Source: an uncultured Clostridia bacterium (GTDB taxonomy: Bacteria; Bacillota; Clostridia; Oscillospirales; Acutalibacteraceae). From it: a stretch of 64,000 nucleotides of DNA. The position numbers and the translations under genes are program-made. Below are positions 7,072-16,415 of the stretch, piece after piece. Numbering within the stretch: the stretch's first letter is position 1; every line of letters begins with the position of its first letter. Location of the stretch: assembly GCA_937907605.1 (NCBI GenBank), contig CALCYI010000009.1, forward strand, positions 24,405-88,404, written 5' to 3'. The notes beneath the pieces are model-generated. The model saw nothing but the letters and a program-made list of their open reading frames with translations, was not told the DNA's origin and ran no database searches.

Positions 7072-8592
7072 ATGTTTGCAAAGGTTAAGAGCCAGGGGCT
7101 TTTCGGGCTCAGCAGCTTTGATGTGTTCGTTGAGGCTGATACGAGCAACGGGCTGCCTCGTTTCGACTTGGTAGGTCTGCCCGACGCGGCTGTTAAGGAG
7201 AGCAGGGAGAGGGTAAGAGCTTCGATAAAAAACTGCGGCTTTACCTTCCCTATATCACGGATAACCGTTAATATTGCGCCTGCCGATATTAAAAAGGAGG
7301 GCGCAGTTTACGACCTTCCCATACTGATTGCAATCCTCTGTGCAAGCCGTCAGCTTACGGGCAATTTCGACGATTATTCCTTCATCGGCGAGCTTTCGCT
7401 CAACGGCGAAATCCGTTCGGCGCGCGGAGTTTTACCGATGGTTATACAGGCGGCGAAGAGTGGCGTGGGCTCCGTATTTGTCCCCTTCGATAACGCCTTT
7501 GAGGCGTCCGTGGTAGACGGTATCGACGTCCTTCCTGCTAAAAATATATTCGAGGTCATTTCTCACCTTAAGGGTGAAAAGCTGATTGAGCCCGTATACA
7601 GAGCCTCGTTTGAAGAGGAATATACGGAGGAGCTTGATTTCTCCGATGTTAAGGGACAGAGTGAAGCAAAGCGCGCGCTTGAAATCGCTGCGGCAGGCGG
7701 TCATAACTGCCTTATGATAGGCGCTCCCGGAACGGGAAAATCAATGCTCGCAAAGCGTATCGGCTCAATCCTGCCCGAAATGACGTTTGATGAGAAAATT
7801 GAAACCACTAAAATCTATTCGGTAGCGGGTGAGCTAAGACGCGGACAGCGCCTCGTTTCAAGACGTCCCTTCCGCTCGCCCCACCATACCGTGTCCGCCC
7901 AGGGACTCACGGGCGGCGGAAGCTCGCCGAAGCCGGGCGAAATCTCGCTTTCTAATAACGGCGTGCTGTTTTTAGACGAGTTCCCCGAGTTTGACCGTCG
8001 CGCTAAGGAGGCGCTGCGTCAGCCGCTTGAGGACGGTAAGGTTACGGTTACAAGGGCTGCGGGCGCGGTTACTTATCCCGCGAATATTATGCTCGTTGCC
8101 GCTATGAACCCCTGTCCCTGCGGATATATGGGACATCCCACGAGGGAGTGTACCTGCACCGAAGCGGCGAAGAAGCGCTATCGCGATAAGGTTTCGGGAC
8201 CTCTGCTCGACAGGATTGATATTCATATTGAGGTTCCCGCCGTTGACTATGAGCAGCTTTCAGGCAAGCAGAAGGAGGAGTCAAGCGAGGAAATCAGAAA
8301 GAGAGTCAACGCTGCACGTGCGGTACAAAACGAGCGCTTTAAGGGTACGGGGATTACCTGTAACGCAAAGATGACTCCCCGTGCAACGCGGAAATACTGC
8401 GTGCTTTCCGAGGACGCTGATTCAATGCTGAAAGCGAGCTTTGATTCAATGGGACTCTCCGCGAGAGCGTACGATAAAATACTCAGGGTTGCGCGTACGA
8501 TAGCAGACCTTGAGGGCAGCGAGATAATCGAGCTGCCGCATATTGCGGAGGCTGTTCAGTACAGAAGTCTTGACAGAAAATACTGGAGGTAA
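7072..8592 (+). CDS. comM: YifB/ComM family Mg-chelatase-like AAA+ ATPase
   Basis: A 506-residue protein with an N-terminal ChlI-like domain (GLPDAAVKESRERV), a central AAA+ module with Walker A GAPGTGKS near residue 217 and a Walker B-like FLDEFPEF, a PCPCG zinc-type motif and the C-terminal Mg-chelatase subdomain. ComM is a hexameric helicase that aids branch migration in recombination and transformation. It starts at ATG 7072 after GGTGGTGA, and the LUD gene follows after two bases. It is one of the most easily recognised genes here. Confidence 0.93.
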   Translation: MFAKVKSQGLFGLSSFDVFVEADTSNGLPRFDLVGLPDAAVKESRERVRASIKNCGFTFPISRITVNIAPADIKKEGAVYDLPILIAILCASRQLTGNFDDYSFIGELSLNGEIRSARGVLPMVIQAAKSGVGSVFVPFDNAFEASVVDGIDVLPAKNIFEVISHLKGEKLIEPVYRASFEEEYTEELDFSDVKGQSEAKRALEIAAAGGHNCLMIGAPGTGKSMLAKRIGSILPEMTFDEKIETTKIYSVAGELRRGQRLVSRRPFRSPHHTVSAQGLTGGGSSPKPGEISLSNNGVLFLDEFPEFDRRAKEALRQPLEDGKVTVTRAAGAVTYPANIMLVAAMNPCPCGYMGHPTRECTCTEAAKKRYRDKVSGPLLDRIDIHIEVPAVDYEQLSGKQKEESSEEIRKRVNAARAVQNERFKGTGITCNAKMTPRATRKYCVLSEDADSMLKASFDSMGLSARAYDKILRVARTIADLEGSEIIELPHIAEAVQYRSLDRKYWR

Positions 8593-8594
8593 TT

Positions 8595-9239
8595 ATGGAA
8601 AAGTATATCGAAAACACTATGAAAAACCTTGAAAAGAACGGAATTAAGCCGTTTTATGCCGAAACTAAGGAGGAGGTGCTCCCGATAGTAAAGAGCCTTA
8701 TTAATAAGGGCGAGAGCATTTCAAACGGCGGCTCAATGAGCATTAAGGAGTGCGGCGTTGCCGAGCTTATCTCTAACGGCGATTACGACTACATTGACCG
8801 CTCACAGTACGCACCTGAGGACGTGCGTGAGGCGTATATTAAGGCTTTCGGCTGCGATACATATTTCTGCTCCTCCAACGCCGTGACCGAAAGGGGAGAG
8901 CTCTACAACGTTGACGGCAATTCAAACCGCGTTGCGTGCATCGTTTACGGACCAAAGCAGGTTATTATGGTAGTCGGTAAGAATAAAATCGTGCCCGATA
9001 TTAACTCTGCAATTAAGCGCGTTAAGGAGAAGGCTGCGCCGCCGAACTGCGTAAGGCTCGGTATTCCGTCAGCCTGTTCAAAGCTCGGAAAGTGCGTGTC
9101 GCTAATGCAGGAAAATCCCTTTATGTGCGACGGCTGCGCGGCGGATACAAGGATTTGCTGCAACTACGTCGTATCCGCAAAGCAGAGACAAAAGGACAGG
9201 ATTAAGGTAATTATCGTTAACGAGGATTTGGGCTACTAA
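8595..9239 (+). CDS. LUD-domain (lactate utilisation protein C-like) protein
   Basis: A 214-residue protein with the LUD/DUF162 fold: an early SNGGSMSIKE loop, the EAYIKAFGCDTYFCSSNAV core and VVGKNKIV near residue 130. The C-terminus is rich in Cys (a CSKLGKC segment, then CDGCAADTRICC), which might hold metal. LutC proteins work with iron-sulfur proteins LutA and LutB in lactate oxidation, but neither gene is nearby, so this is the single-domain stand-alone type of uncertain role common in Clostridia. The stop overlaps the start of the sensor-kinase gene by one base. Confidence 0.8.
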   Translation: MEKYIENTMKNLEKNGIKPFYAETKEEVLPIVKSLINKGESISNGGSMSIKECGVAELISNGDYDYIDRSQYAPEDVREAYIKAFGCDTYFCSSNAVTERGELYNVDGNSNRVACIVYGPKQVIMVVGKNKIVPDINSAIKRVKEKAAPPNCVRLGIPSACSKLGKCVSLMQENPFMCDGCAADTRICCNYVVSAKQRQKDRIKVIIVNEDLGY

Positions 9240-10750
9240 TGAAAAACAGAAGCACTCGAAATCTTAAAATTTCAACCCGTATAACGCTTTCTGCGGTTTT
9301 TGGGATTATCATACCCGTTGTCGTCGCCGTTATATTTTCGTCGGTAATGCTGAGCTCCATAACCTCGTATTTTAACTTTTCCGATGTCACTACGAACTCC
9401 TATTCAATGCTCAACCAGATTCAGTGGAATCAGACTATGAGCTCAATATCGAACGAGCTTGTGTCGGAGGCAGACAGGGAGCATAAGTACAACGCCGTCA
9501 ACGGCTACGTTACCAGTATTGAAAATATCGGAGCTAAGGTATATATCGAATGTAACGGGACGGCATTTTATTCCACAGCCGATAGAGATACCGTGCTCGG
9601 CGAGGCGAATAATATCATCAGCGTTGATACGGAAAGGAACGTTAACTATTTCGGCGAAAACGGAATGGTTATCATCACCCATGCCGAAAAGCAGGGCGAG
9701 TGCTACCTCGTAGTCGTTGAAAATACCAATTACTCCGTTGAGGATATAACAGCTCGTAATACGGCGCAGAATTTCTCCTCCCTTGTATTTAATAAAACGA
9801 GCGTGCTGTTTCTCCTTATAGTACTCTTGTTTATACTCTCAATCGCCGCGCTATCCTTTATCACCTCGCGTACTATTAACGTGCCGATAAGGAAGCTTAC
9901 CGAGGGCGCTAAGAATATCGCCGACGGCAATCTCGATTTCAATATTGACTACGAGAGCACTAACGAAATAGGTCAGACGGTAAAGGCGTTTAACGCTATG
10001 ACGAGGCGGCTCAAATCCTCGATTGAGGCGCAGAATAAAATTGAGCAGTCGAGGAAGGAAATGATTGCGGGTATCGCACATGATTTAAGGACTCCGCTGA
10101 CCTCGGTAAAGGGTTATGTAGAGGGCATAAGGGACGGTATCGCCAACACTCCCGAGAAGCAGAAAAGCTATATGGATACGATTTATTCCTCGACTCTCTC
10201 TATGGAAAAGCTCCTTGACGAGCTGCTTACGGTATCGAGGCTTGAGATAGGCAATATCGAGCTTAATAAATCCGACGTTAATCTTACCGATTTTTTAAAC
10301 GATTGCGCCGACGAGCTCAGCGTGGAGCTCGGTAACGAGGGCTTTGACTTTGAATTTATAAATAAATGCAGCGACTCGGCTCTCGTTGAGATTGATGTTG
10401 ACCGCTTTTCAAGGGTTATTCAGAATATCGTATCAAATTCAATAAAATATAAAAAGCCCGACGTTAAGGGCAAAATTATACTCGAAGCGCAGGAATACGC
10501 AAAGAGCGTTATTATCAGCATTAAGGACAACGGAATAGGGCTCGATTCAGAGAGCCTGCCGAGGATATTTGAAACCTTCTACCGAGCGGACAAGGCGCGT
10601 ACTAAGGTAAGCGAGGGCTCGGGGCTCGGACTTTCGGTATGTAAACAGCTTGTTGAGCTTCACGGCGGTCAGATATGGGCGAGCAGCGAAGAGGGCAACG
10701 GGCTTACGGTATTAATTTCACTTTATAAGAAGGAAGAGACTGATGAATAA
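9239..10750 (+). CDS. Membrane sensor histidine kinase
   Basis: A 503-residue protein with membrane segments at about 16-40 and 188-208 enclosing a 145-residue extracytoplasmic sensor domain. A HAMP linker follows (about 210-262), then HisKA with phospho-acceptor His281 in IAHDLRTPL and a HATPase_c domain with N box, DNGIG and GSGLGL. The ligand is unknown. It is followed by its response regulator with an 8-base overlap; kinase-first order is less usual than regulator-first. The start at 9239 overlaps the LUD stop, so LUD, kinase and regulator may be coupled. Confidence 0.92.
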   Translation: MKNRSTRNLKISTRITLSAVFGIIIPVVVAVIFSSVMLSSITSYFNFSDVTTNSYSMLNQIQWNQTMSSISNELVSEADREHKYNAVNGYVTSIENIGAKVYIECNGTAFYSTADRDTVLGEANNIISVDTERNVNYFGENGMVIITHAEKQGECYLVVVENTNYSVEDITARNTAQNFSSLVFNKTSVLFLLIVLLFILSIAALSFITSRTINVPIRKLTEGAKNIADGNLDFNIDYESTNEIGQTVKAFNAMTRRLKSSIEAQNKIEQSRKEMIAGIAHDLRTPLTSVKGYVEGIRDGIANTPEKQKSYMDTIYSSTLSMEKLLDELLTVSRLEIGNIELNKSDVNLTDFLNDCADELSVELGNEGFDFEFINKCSDSALVEIDVDRFSRVIQNIVSNSIKYKKPDVKGKIILEAQEYAKSVIISIKDNGIGLDSESLPRIFETFYRADKARTKVSEGSGLGLSVCKQLVELHGGQIWASSEEGNGLTVLISLYKKEETDE

Positions 10751-11435
10751 GAAAATTCTGCTCATAGAGGACGATGAGAATATTTTAAGGCTTGAGAGGG
10801 ATTACCTTGAGGCAAACGGCTTTGAGGTCGCCTCCTGCTCTGACGGCGAAAGTGGGCTTGAGAAAGCGCTTTCGGGCGGCTTTGCTTTAATACTTCTTGA
10901 TATTATGCTCCCCGGCGTTGACGGGCTTGAAATCTGTAAAAGAGTAAGGGAAACGAGCAACGTTCCTATACTCTTCGTAAGCGCAAAGCGCGACGATATT
11001 GATAAGATTAAGGGGCTCGGGCTCGGCGCGGACGACTACATAGTAAAGCCGTTCAGCCCGTCGGAGCTCGTCGCAAGGGTTATCGCGCATATAGCCCGCT
11101 ATGAGCGCCTTACCTCTCTCCCGAAGGAGCAGCAGAGCGTTATTGAAATCGACGGACTCAAAATTGACAAAACGGCAAGGAGAGTTTTCCTCGGCGGCGA
11201 GGAAATCGCGTTTACGAATAAGGAATTCGAGCTTCTTACCTGCCTTGCCGAAGAGCCCGACAAGATTTTTTCAAAGGACGAGCTTTTTACAAAAATCTGG
11301 CAGTATGATTCGATAGGTGAAACCTCCACGGTCACGGTGCACGTTAACCGTATCCGCGATAAGCTCTTTTCGGTTGACAAAACCTTCCGCTATGTCAACA
11401 CCGTATGGGGCAAGGGATATAGGTTTAATAAGTAA
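10743..11435 (+). CDS. OmpR/PhoB-family response regulator
   Basis: A 230-residue protein. The receiver domain has acidic residues at 10-11, the phospho-acceptor Asp53 in LLDIMLPG, Ser/Thr and Lys (VKPF) at the usual places. The C-terminal winged helix has the typical TVTVHVNRIRDK recognition region and ends VWGKGYRF. It is the partner of the kinase that overlaps it by 8 bases. Targets cannot be told from the sequence. A terminator follows. Confidence 0.93.
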   Translation: MNKKILLIEDDENILRLERDYLEANGFEVASCSDGESGLEKALSGGFALILLDIMLPGVDGLEICKRVRETSNVPILFVSAKRDDIDKIKGLGLGADDYIVKPFSPSELVARVIAHIARYERLTSLPKEQQSVIEIDGLKIDKTARRVFLGGEEIAFTNKEFELLTCLAEEPDKIFSKDELFTKIWQYDSIGETSTVTVHVNRIRDKLFSVDKTFRYVNTVWGKGYRFNK

Positions 11436-11447
11436 TTCAAAATTAAA

Positions 11448-11475
11448 AAATCCCGACTTGCGGTCGGGATTTGTT
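11448..11475 (+). terminator. Rho-independent terminator
   Basis: Stem AAATCCCGAC/GTCGGGATTT with a 5-base loop, followed by GTTTATT. It has the same core stem as the terminator at 1459. Confidence 0.8.
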
Positions 11476-11483
11476 TATTATGT

Positions 11484-11852
11484 TTATCTTGCCCCTCGGT
11501 ATTCGGCTGAGCCGAAGCCGAGGATATACACGAACGGTATCGGCAGAAGCGTGAGCAGTATTCCGAACAGCGTGCCTTTTCCGAATGCCTTTGCCATTTT
11601 TATATTCATAATGAAGTAGTAAATGACGTTTACAATCGGTATCAGATACAACAGGCATTTCCAGCCGTTGCCGTCGGCGATTTTACACATCTTGTAAAGA
11701 TTCACAATCGGGATAAACGCCCAGAAGCCGTGCTCCCCCGCCTTGTTAAATACCTTCCACAGCGCAATTACGGATAATACGTATATCACTGCTGCAATAA
11801 TCGAATTCTGACCGTTAATAAGCTCGTGAACAGCCTCCATATATTCCTGCAT
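11484..11852 (-). CDS. Small membrane protein, DUF5684 family
   Basis: A 122-residue protein with about four hydrophobic segments. It has the family pattern KAGEHGFWAFIPIVNLYKM then GWKCLLYLIPIVN, seen in DUF5684 proteins of Bacillota. The function is unknown. It is the last gene of the six-gene minus-strand operon, 43 bases after telA across the second heptamer array. GGAG-like spacing (AGGAG) precedes the ATG at 11852. Confidence 0.75.
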   Translation of the reverse strand: MQEYMEAVHELINGQNSIIAAVIYVLSVIALWKVFNKAGEHGFWAFIPIVNLYKMCKIADGNGWKCLLYLIPIVNVIYYFIMNIKMAKAFGKGTLFGILLTLLPIPFVYILGFGSAEYRGAR

Positions 11853-11867
11853 AATTTTTCTCCTTTC

Positions 11868-11902
11868 TTAAACCTAAAACCTTAAACCTTAAACCTTAAA
11901 CC
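11868..11902 (+). repeat. Five tandem 7-bp units (TTAAACC)
   Basis: Same unit and the same copy number as at 1424-1458. The TAA stop codon of telA (11896-11898, minus strand) lies inside the last unit. Confidence 0.8.
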
Positions 11903-13038
11903 TCATTATACTCTCTTGCCGCCTGGATTCTCTTAACTCTCTCCGTACCCTCCTCGCCTATTTCAATGAAGGCGCGGACGGTCTCAGCCATCTGGGGCAG
12001 AGCCTGCCTCTTGTAGTCCTCGCACGCGTCCATAACGTCGAACACGGTCCTGAAGGAATTCTGGAGCGTTTCTACCGCAATCATCGGGTTTGCAGCCATC
12101 TCCTGAATTTCGCCGCTCTGCTTGCCGAGCATATTAGCGTTAGCCTCGATAATCTGGGACGTGCTATCGTTAAGGGTGTTGATAGCGTTAAGCACTAACT
12201 TCTGATTGTAGAGCGCCTGGGCGCACATTACGCCTATTCTGAGCGCTGCAACGGATACCTGCTTTGCCCTGTCAACGCCGCGGATAAGCTCGTTATTATT
12301 CCTGCGGATAACGTCGATAGCGCCGATGCCCTGATAGTTTACTACCGCGAGCGTGCCCATATCCATTACCTTCTGCCTCAGCGGGAAGAGCACCTCGCTC
12401 TCGAAGAAGTTAATCTTCCTCTCGTCAACGCCTTCAGCCTTCGCCCTGTCGATAGCGTCGGTGAGCGCGGAGTCAAACTGATTGCCGAGCGCGATATATT
12501 CGTTGAGCTTTACGGTCTCGCCCTCGAGCGCCTGCTGCTCGATAAGAAGGGTTTTGTTGTCGTTTTGAAGCTGCTTTTCGCCATTTGTAATTGAGTCGAT
12601 AATTCCGTTGATTACGGCATCAGCCTTCTCGTACTTGGTGAAGTATTTTCTTACGGGGTTTAAAAGCTTGTTCTTAAACCCGTCGGAAAAGTTAATCCCG
12701 CTCGGGTCGAGGCTTTTCATCTGTACCGAAAGCTCGGTAAGGTTAGAAGCAACAACTCCCGTTTCGTCGCTGTTGTTTTTAAAGGTAGCGATTCTCTTTG
12801 CAAGAAAATCGTTCTTCCTGTTGCTCGCTGTAATTGCGTCGCTGCCGAAGCTTTCGATGGTCTTGATTACCGAATTCTTCTGCGCGAGGTCGGAAAGGTC
12901 AAGGTTCATAATTGCCTGAACCTGCTCCTCGGCGGTATTGCTGAGCACCTCGCCCCTCTCCTCATCAATTTTAACGAGCTCCTGAACCTCGTTTTTAATC
13001 TCCTCGTTAGTGGGAAGTGAAAGTGAAAAATCAGCCAT
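11896..13038 (-). CDS. telA: TelA/toxic anion resistance family protein
   Basis: A 380-residue, mostly helical soluble protein typical of PF05816 in length and sequence (LLNPVRKYFTKYEKAD near 130, a long coiled coil in the middle, VIRRNNNELIRGVDRAK and the conserved ALRIGVMCAQALYNQ near 270). TelA proteins are linked to tellurite resistance and to ter-type envelope or phage-stress systems; the mechanism is not established. Here it follows the VWA protein by 67 bases in an operon with an SPFH protein, which supports a membrane-stress role by inference. Confidence 0.9.
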   Translation of the reverse strand: MADFSLSLPTNEEIKNEVQELVKIDEERGEVLSNTAEEQVQAIMNLDLSDLAQKNSVIKTIESFGSDAITASNRKNDFLAKRIATFKNNSDETGVVASNLTELSVQMKSLDPSGINFSDGFKNKLLNPVRKYFTKYEKADAVINGIIDSITNGEKQLQNDNKTLLIEQQALEGETVKLNEYIALGNQFDSALTDAIDRAKAEGVDERKINFFESEVLFPLRQKVMDMGTLAVVNYQGIGAIDVIRRNNNELIRGVDRAKQVSVAALRIGVMCAQALYNQKLVLNAINTLNDSTSQIIEANANMLGKQSGEIQEMAANPMIAVETLQNSFRTVFDVMDACEDYKRQALPQMAETVRAFIEIGEEGTERVKRIQAAREYNEV

Positions 13039-13105
13039 AGTTTTACTCCTTAAATATTTAATACTTAATCTTAATACTTACTTATTAGGGTTTATATATA
13101 CTAAT

Positions 13106-14794
13106 TTAGAGCTCTGCGTTAAACAGGTTTTTAATCTTGTAAATTACGTCGTCGGTGGTTGCGGAGATTGAAGCTGCCTCGTTGATTGATGAAAGCTCGC
13201 CGAGGGTGTCCATATTCGCTCCGCTTCCGTAGCCGATTGTATAAACGGGAATGTTTAAGCCGTCAACGGTCTTTTCGATATCCCTTAACGTCATCCATTC
13301 GTTAGGCTCGCCGTCGGTTAAAACGAAGAGCATCGGCTTTGCGTTCGGGTGGTCGGCGGAAGCGTCCTCAAGCATCTTGAGTCCCGCGATAACCGCGCTG
13401 TACATTGCGGTACCGCCATTAGCTCTCAGGGATTGAACCGCGCCCTTGAAGTACGCCTTCTGGTTAAGGTCGAACTTAGCAAGGTCGAGCTGCTTTACGA
13501 TTACGTCGGAGTAGGTGATGAGTCCTACGTACGCCTCGCTGTCAATATAGTTAATACTGTTGATAAGCGAGGATTTAAGCGTATTGAGCGGCTCGCCGTC
13601 CATTGAGCCCGAGGTGTCGACTACGAATACGGAGATAATCTCCTGGCCGTTGTCCTTATTCTCCTTCCAGAGCTTCTGAGCTGCAATACAGGTCTTTCCG
13701 TCGGGGATTTTCATATCGGTCTTATAGCCTAAATCAACGTTGAAGCCGTACTTGTTTGCAAGCGACTGCGCGCTCTTGCCCTGCGCGAACTCGGCGAACT
13801 TTTTAATTACAGCCTCCTTGTCGTCGGAGAGCACGCCGATTGAGTAAAGCGGGTTGTTATGATACGCGCCGAAGGGAATAAACTTGTAGGAGCTCAGGGA
13901 TTTGTCGTTAATATAGGTCTGGTACTCCATAATGAAGCCGTCGAGCACGCCCGACTCCGCGGATTCCCTCATTTGAAGCGTTGTAAACGAAACGAGGGGA
14001 ACGTTCTGCTGGAACTTGTTGAAGCCCTCGATTGCGCTCTCGCTGAGAATATCCGACGGGTCTGCGGAGTACAGAGTACTGATAAGGAAGTTCAGCCCCG
14101 TTGCGCTTGAATACGGGTTTGTGTAACCCATAGTGATTACGCCGTCCTGAGTTGCCTTAACGATTGAAGCAAAGTCCACGCTGCCGTACTTTTCATTGAT
14201 TGCCGCCATCGCTTTCTTTGAGAGCAGTACGCCCGCGGTATTGCCTACGAGTCTGTCGGAAACCTTGTTGATTTTAACGCCGCTTGAGGCAATCATCTCG
14301 CCGAAAAATTCATTTGACGGCGTGTATGCGTCGGGGCGGTAAACGTTGGCGTTGATGTATTCAACCGCCGTACCCGTCGCGAGCGAACGTACCGAAACGC
14401 TCATTCTCTTGCCGTCGAGCTTGAAGTTCTGCGAGTTGAAATCGTTTGCAACGTCGTTGAGCCAGCCGTCAGTGCCGTTTCCGCCCTTTTCGGTCGAGGT
14501 GAATATTTCAATATTTATGTCGCCCCTGCCCTCAACGGTAAGTGGATAGGTGTTTTCAATATTCGGAAGCTCGTCTGCGATATTGCTCGATACCGAATCA
14601 ATAGGCGCCTTCTGAGGCGAAGCGGTTTCAAGGTCAAGCTTTGAATATAGCTTATTAAGGCTCTTAACCGCCTCCTCGTGCGAAATTGTGTTCTGCGACT
14701 TACCGATATTCTTAGTCTTGTTAACGCCGATGCCTATTACAGATACAACAATAATCGCGATTACTACCAGACCTGCAATAATTTTCTTGTTCAT
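13106..14794 (-). CDS. Membrane-anchored substrate-binding-like plus VWA domain protein
   Basis: A 562-residue protein. One membrane segment (about 4-24) leaves the rest outside the cell. Residues of about 70-370 look like a periplasmic-binding-protein domain (INIEIFTSTEKGG, VGNTAGVLLSKKA, TGLNFLIST). Residues 385-560 are a von Willebrand A domain with a complete MIDAS start DTSGSMD (Asp393, Ser395, Ser397) and TDGEPNEW. The pair of domains suggests ligand binding coupled to metal-dependent adhesion or complex assembly. Such fusions are known beside telA. It starts at ATG 14794 with AAGGAGAAG, ten bases after the upstream gene. Confidence 0.85.
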   Translation of the reverse strand: MNKKIIAGLVVIAIIVVSVIGIGVNKTKNIGKSQNTISHEEAVKSLNKLYSKLDLETASPQKAPIDSVSSNIADELPNIENTYPLTVEGRGDINIEIFTSTEKGGNGTDGWLNDVANDFNSQNFKLDGKRMSVSVRSLATGTAVEYINANVYRPDAYTPSNEFFGEMIASSGVKINKVSDRLVGNTAGVLLSKKAMAAINEKYGSVDFASIVKATQDGVITMGYTNPYSSATGLNFLISTLYSADPSDILSESAIEGFNKFQQNVPLVSFTTLQMRESAESGVLDGFIMEYQTYINDKSLSSYKFIPFGAYHNNPLYSIGVLSDDKEAVIKKFAEFAQGKSAQSLANKYGFNVDLGYKTDMKIPDGKTCIAAQKLWKENKDNGQEIISVFVVDTSGSMDGEPLNTLKSSLINSINYIDSEAYVGLITYSDVIVKQLDLAKFDLNQKAYFKGAVQSLRANGGTAMYSAVIAGLKMLEDASADHPNAKPMLFVLTDGEPNEWMTLRDIEKTVDGLNIPVYTIGYGSGANMDTLGELSSINEAASISATTDDVIYKIKNLFNAEL

Positions 14795-14804
14795 CTTCTT
14801 CTCC

Positions 14805-15551
14805 TTACGAATAAAGCTTCGTATTTTTGATTAATTCCTTCATTTCTGCGATGATTTGGATATTCTCCATTGACTGAGAGGAAATGTCGTCAAGCTTTGA
14901 AATCTCAAGAATGAGGTTGTCAAGAAGAGTTATGATGTTCTCATTACGACGAATTATCGTATTTACATATGAAATATGCTCGCGATAAATTTCAAGCTTA
15001 AGCTTTTTGCTCTCCTCGGGAAGCGAGAGACGGTCGGATACCAGATTTCTGAATTCCTCCTCGTCAAATACGCTTATTCTGTTAATCGCTCTCTTAGTGT
15101 TCTCGTAAAACAGGTTTACAACATCGTCAATGGTTGTTTTAAACTTAATATAGGTCAGCTCGGTTTTATCGAAATTCTGCTCCAATATCACGTCAAGGCT
15201 TGCCTGCTTGGGCGATATGCGCTTAACCTGCCCGATTAACGCCTCTATATGCTTTACGAATTCCTTTTTATAAGACAAATCCTGAAGCGCCTTGATATAG
15301 CCCTTGGGATTTTTAAGCTCCTTTTCATCCGCAATTTTAACCTTGGGCTTTTTACCCTCAAGCAGCGCGTAGTTAATTACTATGAAGATAACCAGCGCCG
15401 CCGCAGCGTATATAAAGAAGCCGAGCCTTTTAGCCGAGCTCACCGCCGAGGGATAAAAGCCCATAATGCCGGGGGAGATAAATATTATACTGAATATCGC
15501 AATAGCAAGGTTAAAGACAAGCAGCTTTAAAAACTTATTACCTTTCTTCAA
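14805..15551 (-). CDS. Two-helix membrane protein with long coiled-coil domain (possibly XpaC-like)
   Basis: A 248-residue protein with hydrophobic segments at about 8-30 and 42-62, then a charged, helical cytoplasmic region (about 70-248) with heptad character. The position next to telA resembles the xpaC-telA pairs of Bacillus, and XpaC has a similar build, but I see no diagnostic motif, so that link is tentative. It lies 18 bases after the SPFH gene and 10 bases before the VWA gene and is surely in the same operon. Confidence 0.6.
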   Translation of the reverse strand: MKKGNKFLKLLVFNLAIAIFSIIFISPGIMGFYPSAVSSAKRLGFFIYAAAALVIFIVINYALLEGKKPKVKIADEKELKNPKGYIKALQDLSYKKEFVKHIEALIGQVKRISPKQASLDVILEQNFDKTELTYIKFKTTIDDVVNLFYENTKRAINRISVFDEEEFRNLVSDRLSLPEESKKLKLEIYREHISYVNTIIRRNENIITLLDNLILEISKLDDISSQSMENIQIIAEMKELIKNTKLYS

Positions 15552-15569
15552 TTTGCATACCCCATTTCG

Positions 15570-16415
15570 TTAATTTGCGTTATTTGCTTCGGTGATGTCG
15601 CCGACGTCAATTATTGTTCCTGAGCCTCCTGTAACCTTGGGCAGCTCGCCGTTCCATTTTTCAATCTTTTTGTTTTCAATAACCTTCTGGGAGAGTGAGT
15701 CGTTAATCAGCTTGTTTGCCTCTGCCTCGCCCTGAGCCCTGATTTTCATTGATTCAGCCTCAGCCTGAGCGTTTTTAATGGCTGTCTGCTTTTCGGTTTC
15801 AGCCTTTAAGAGCTTCTGCTGCGCTACCTGCTTTTCCTCAATCGCGGTTATAAACGCATCTGAGAAGTGGAAGTCAATAATATTTACGTCTGTTATATAC
15901 AGTCCTATGTCGTTGAGCTTTTTATTAAGCCCCTCAATCAGTCCGTCGGATATAAGCACACGGTTTGTTACGCTTTCCTCAGCCGTGTAGGTTGAGGTGA
16001 TTGCCTTAAGCACCTCGTTTACTGCCGGTACTACAAGCACCGTTTCATAGTCCGCGCCGATGTTCTTATAAATACTGTAGCTCTTTGCCGAGTCTACACG
16101 GTAGTTAATCGCAAGCACGGTATTTACGCTCTGAAGGTCCTTTGAGAACGCCTCGGTATTAACCTCGAGCTTACAGATACGGTTATCAATCTTAACAACC
16201 CTCTGAACGAAGGGCGCTTTAACGTGGATACCCTCCTGAAGCACATCCTCCTTAACCTTACCAAGCGTTACTACAACGCCCGTATGACCGGGACTTACTA
16301 TGGTAAAGGTATTCATTAATATAATTACCAGAACCAATGCGGCGGATACAATAATTGATACTTTTTTAATAGTCTGCTGTGTTAATGTGTTTTGAACATT
16401 GTTGTTCGTTTTCAT
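15570..16415 (-). CDS. SPFH/prohibitin-family membrane protein (HflC/stomatin-like)
   Basis: A 281-residue protein with one N-terminal membrane helix (about 18-38) followed by the SPFH domain (GHTGVVVTLGKVKEDVLQEG) and a helical tail with the Ala/Glu-rich repeat typical of prohibitins (AEAESMKIRAQGEAEANK). These proteins form large rings that organise membrane microdomains and often steer proteases or stress proteins. There is no NfeD partner nearby. ATG 16415 overlaps the stop of the DUF1836 gene by four bases. By context it could scaffold the VWA and TelA proteins. Confidence 0.88.
   Translation of the reverse strand: MKTNNNVQNTLTQQTIKKVSIIVSAALVLVIILMNTFTIVSPGHTGVVVTLGKVKEDVLQEGIHVKAPFVQRVVKIDNRICKLEVNTEAFSKDLQSVNTVLAINYRVDSAKSYSIYKNIGADYETVLVVPAVNEVLKAITSTYTAEESVTNRVLISDGLIEGLNKKLNDIGLYITDVNIIDFHFSDAFITAIEEKQVAQQKLLKAETEKQTAIKNAQAEAESMKIRAQGEAEANKLINDSLSQKVIENKKIEKWNGELPKVTGGSGTIIDVGDITEANNAN

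Noticed and set aside
13039..13105. ATTTAATACTTAATCTTAATACTTA tract (shown here as its run of short words) as a fourth heptamer array
   Set aside because: The words are irregular in length and do not keep the 7-bp period of the three real arrays.
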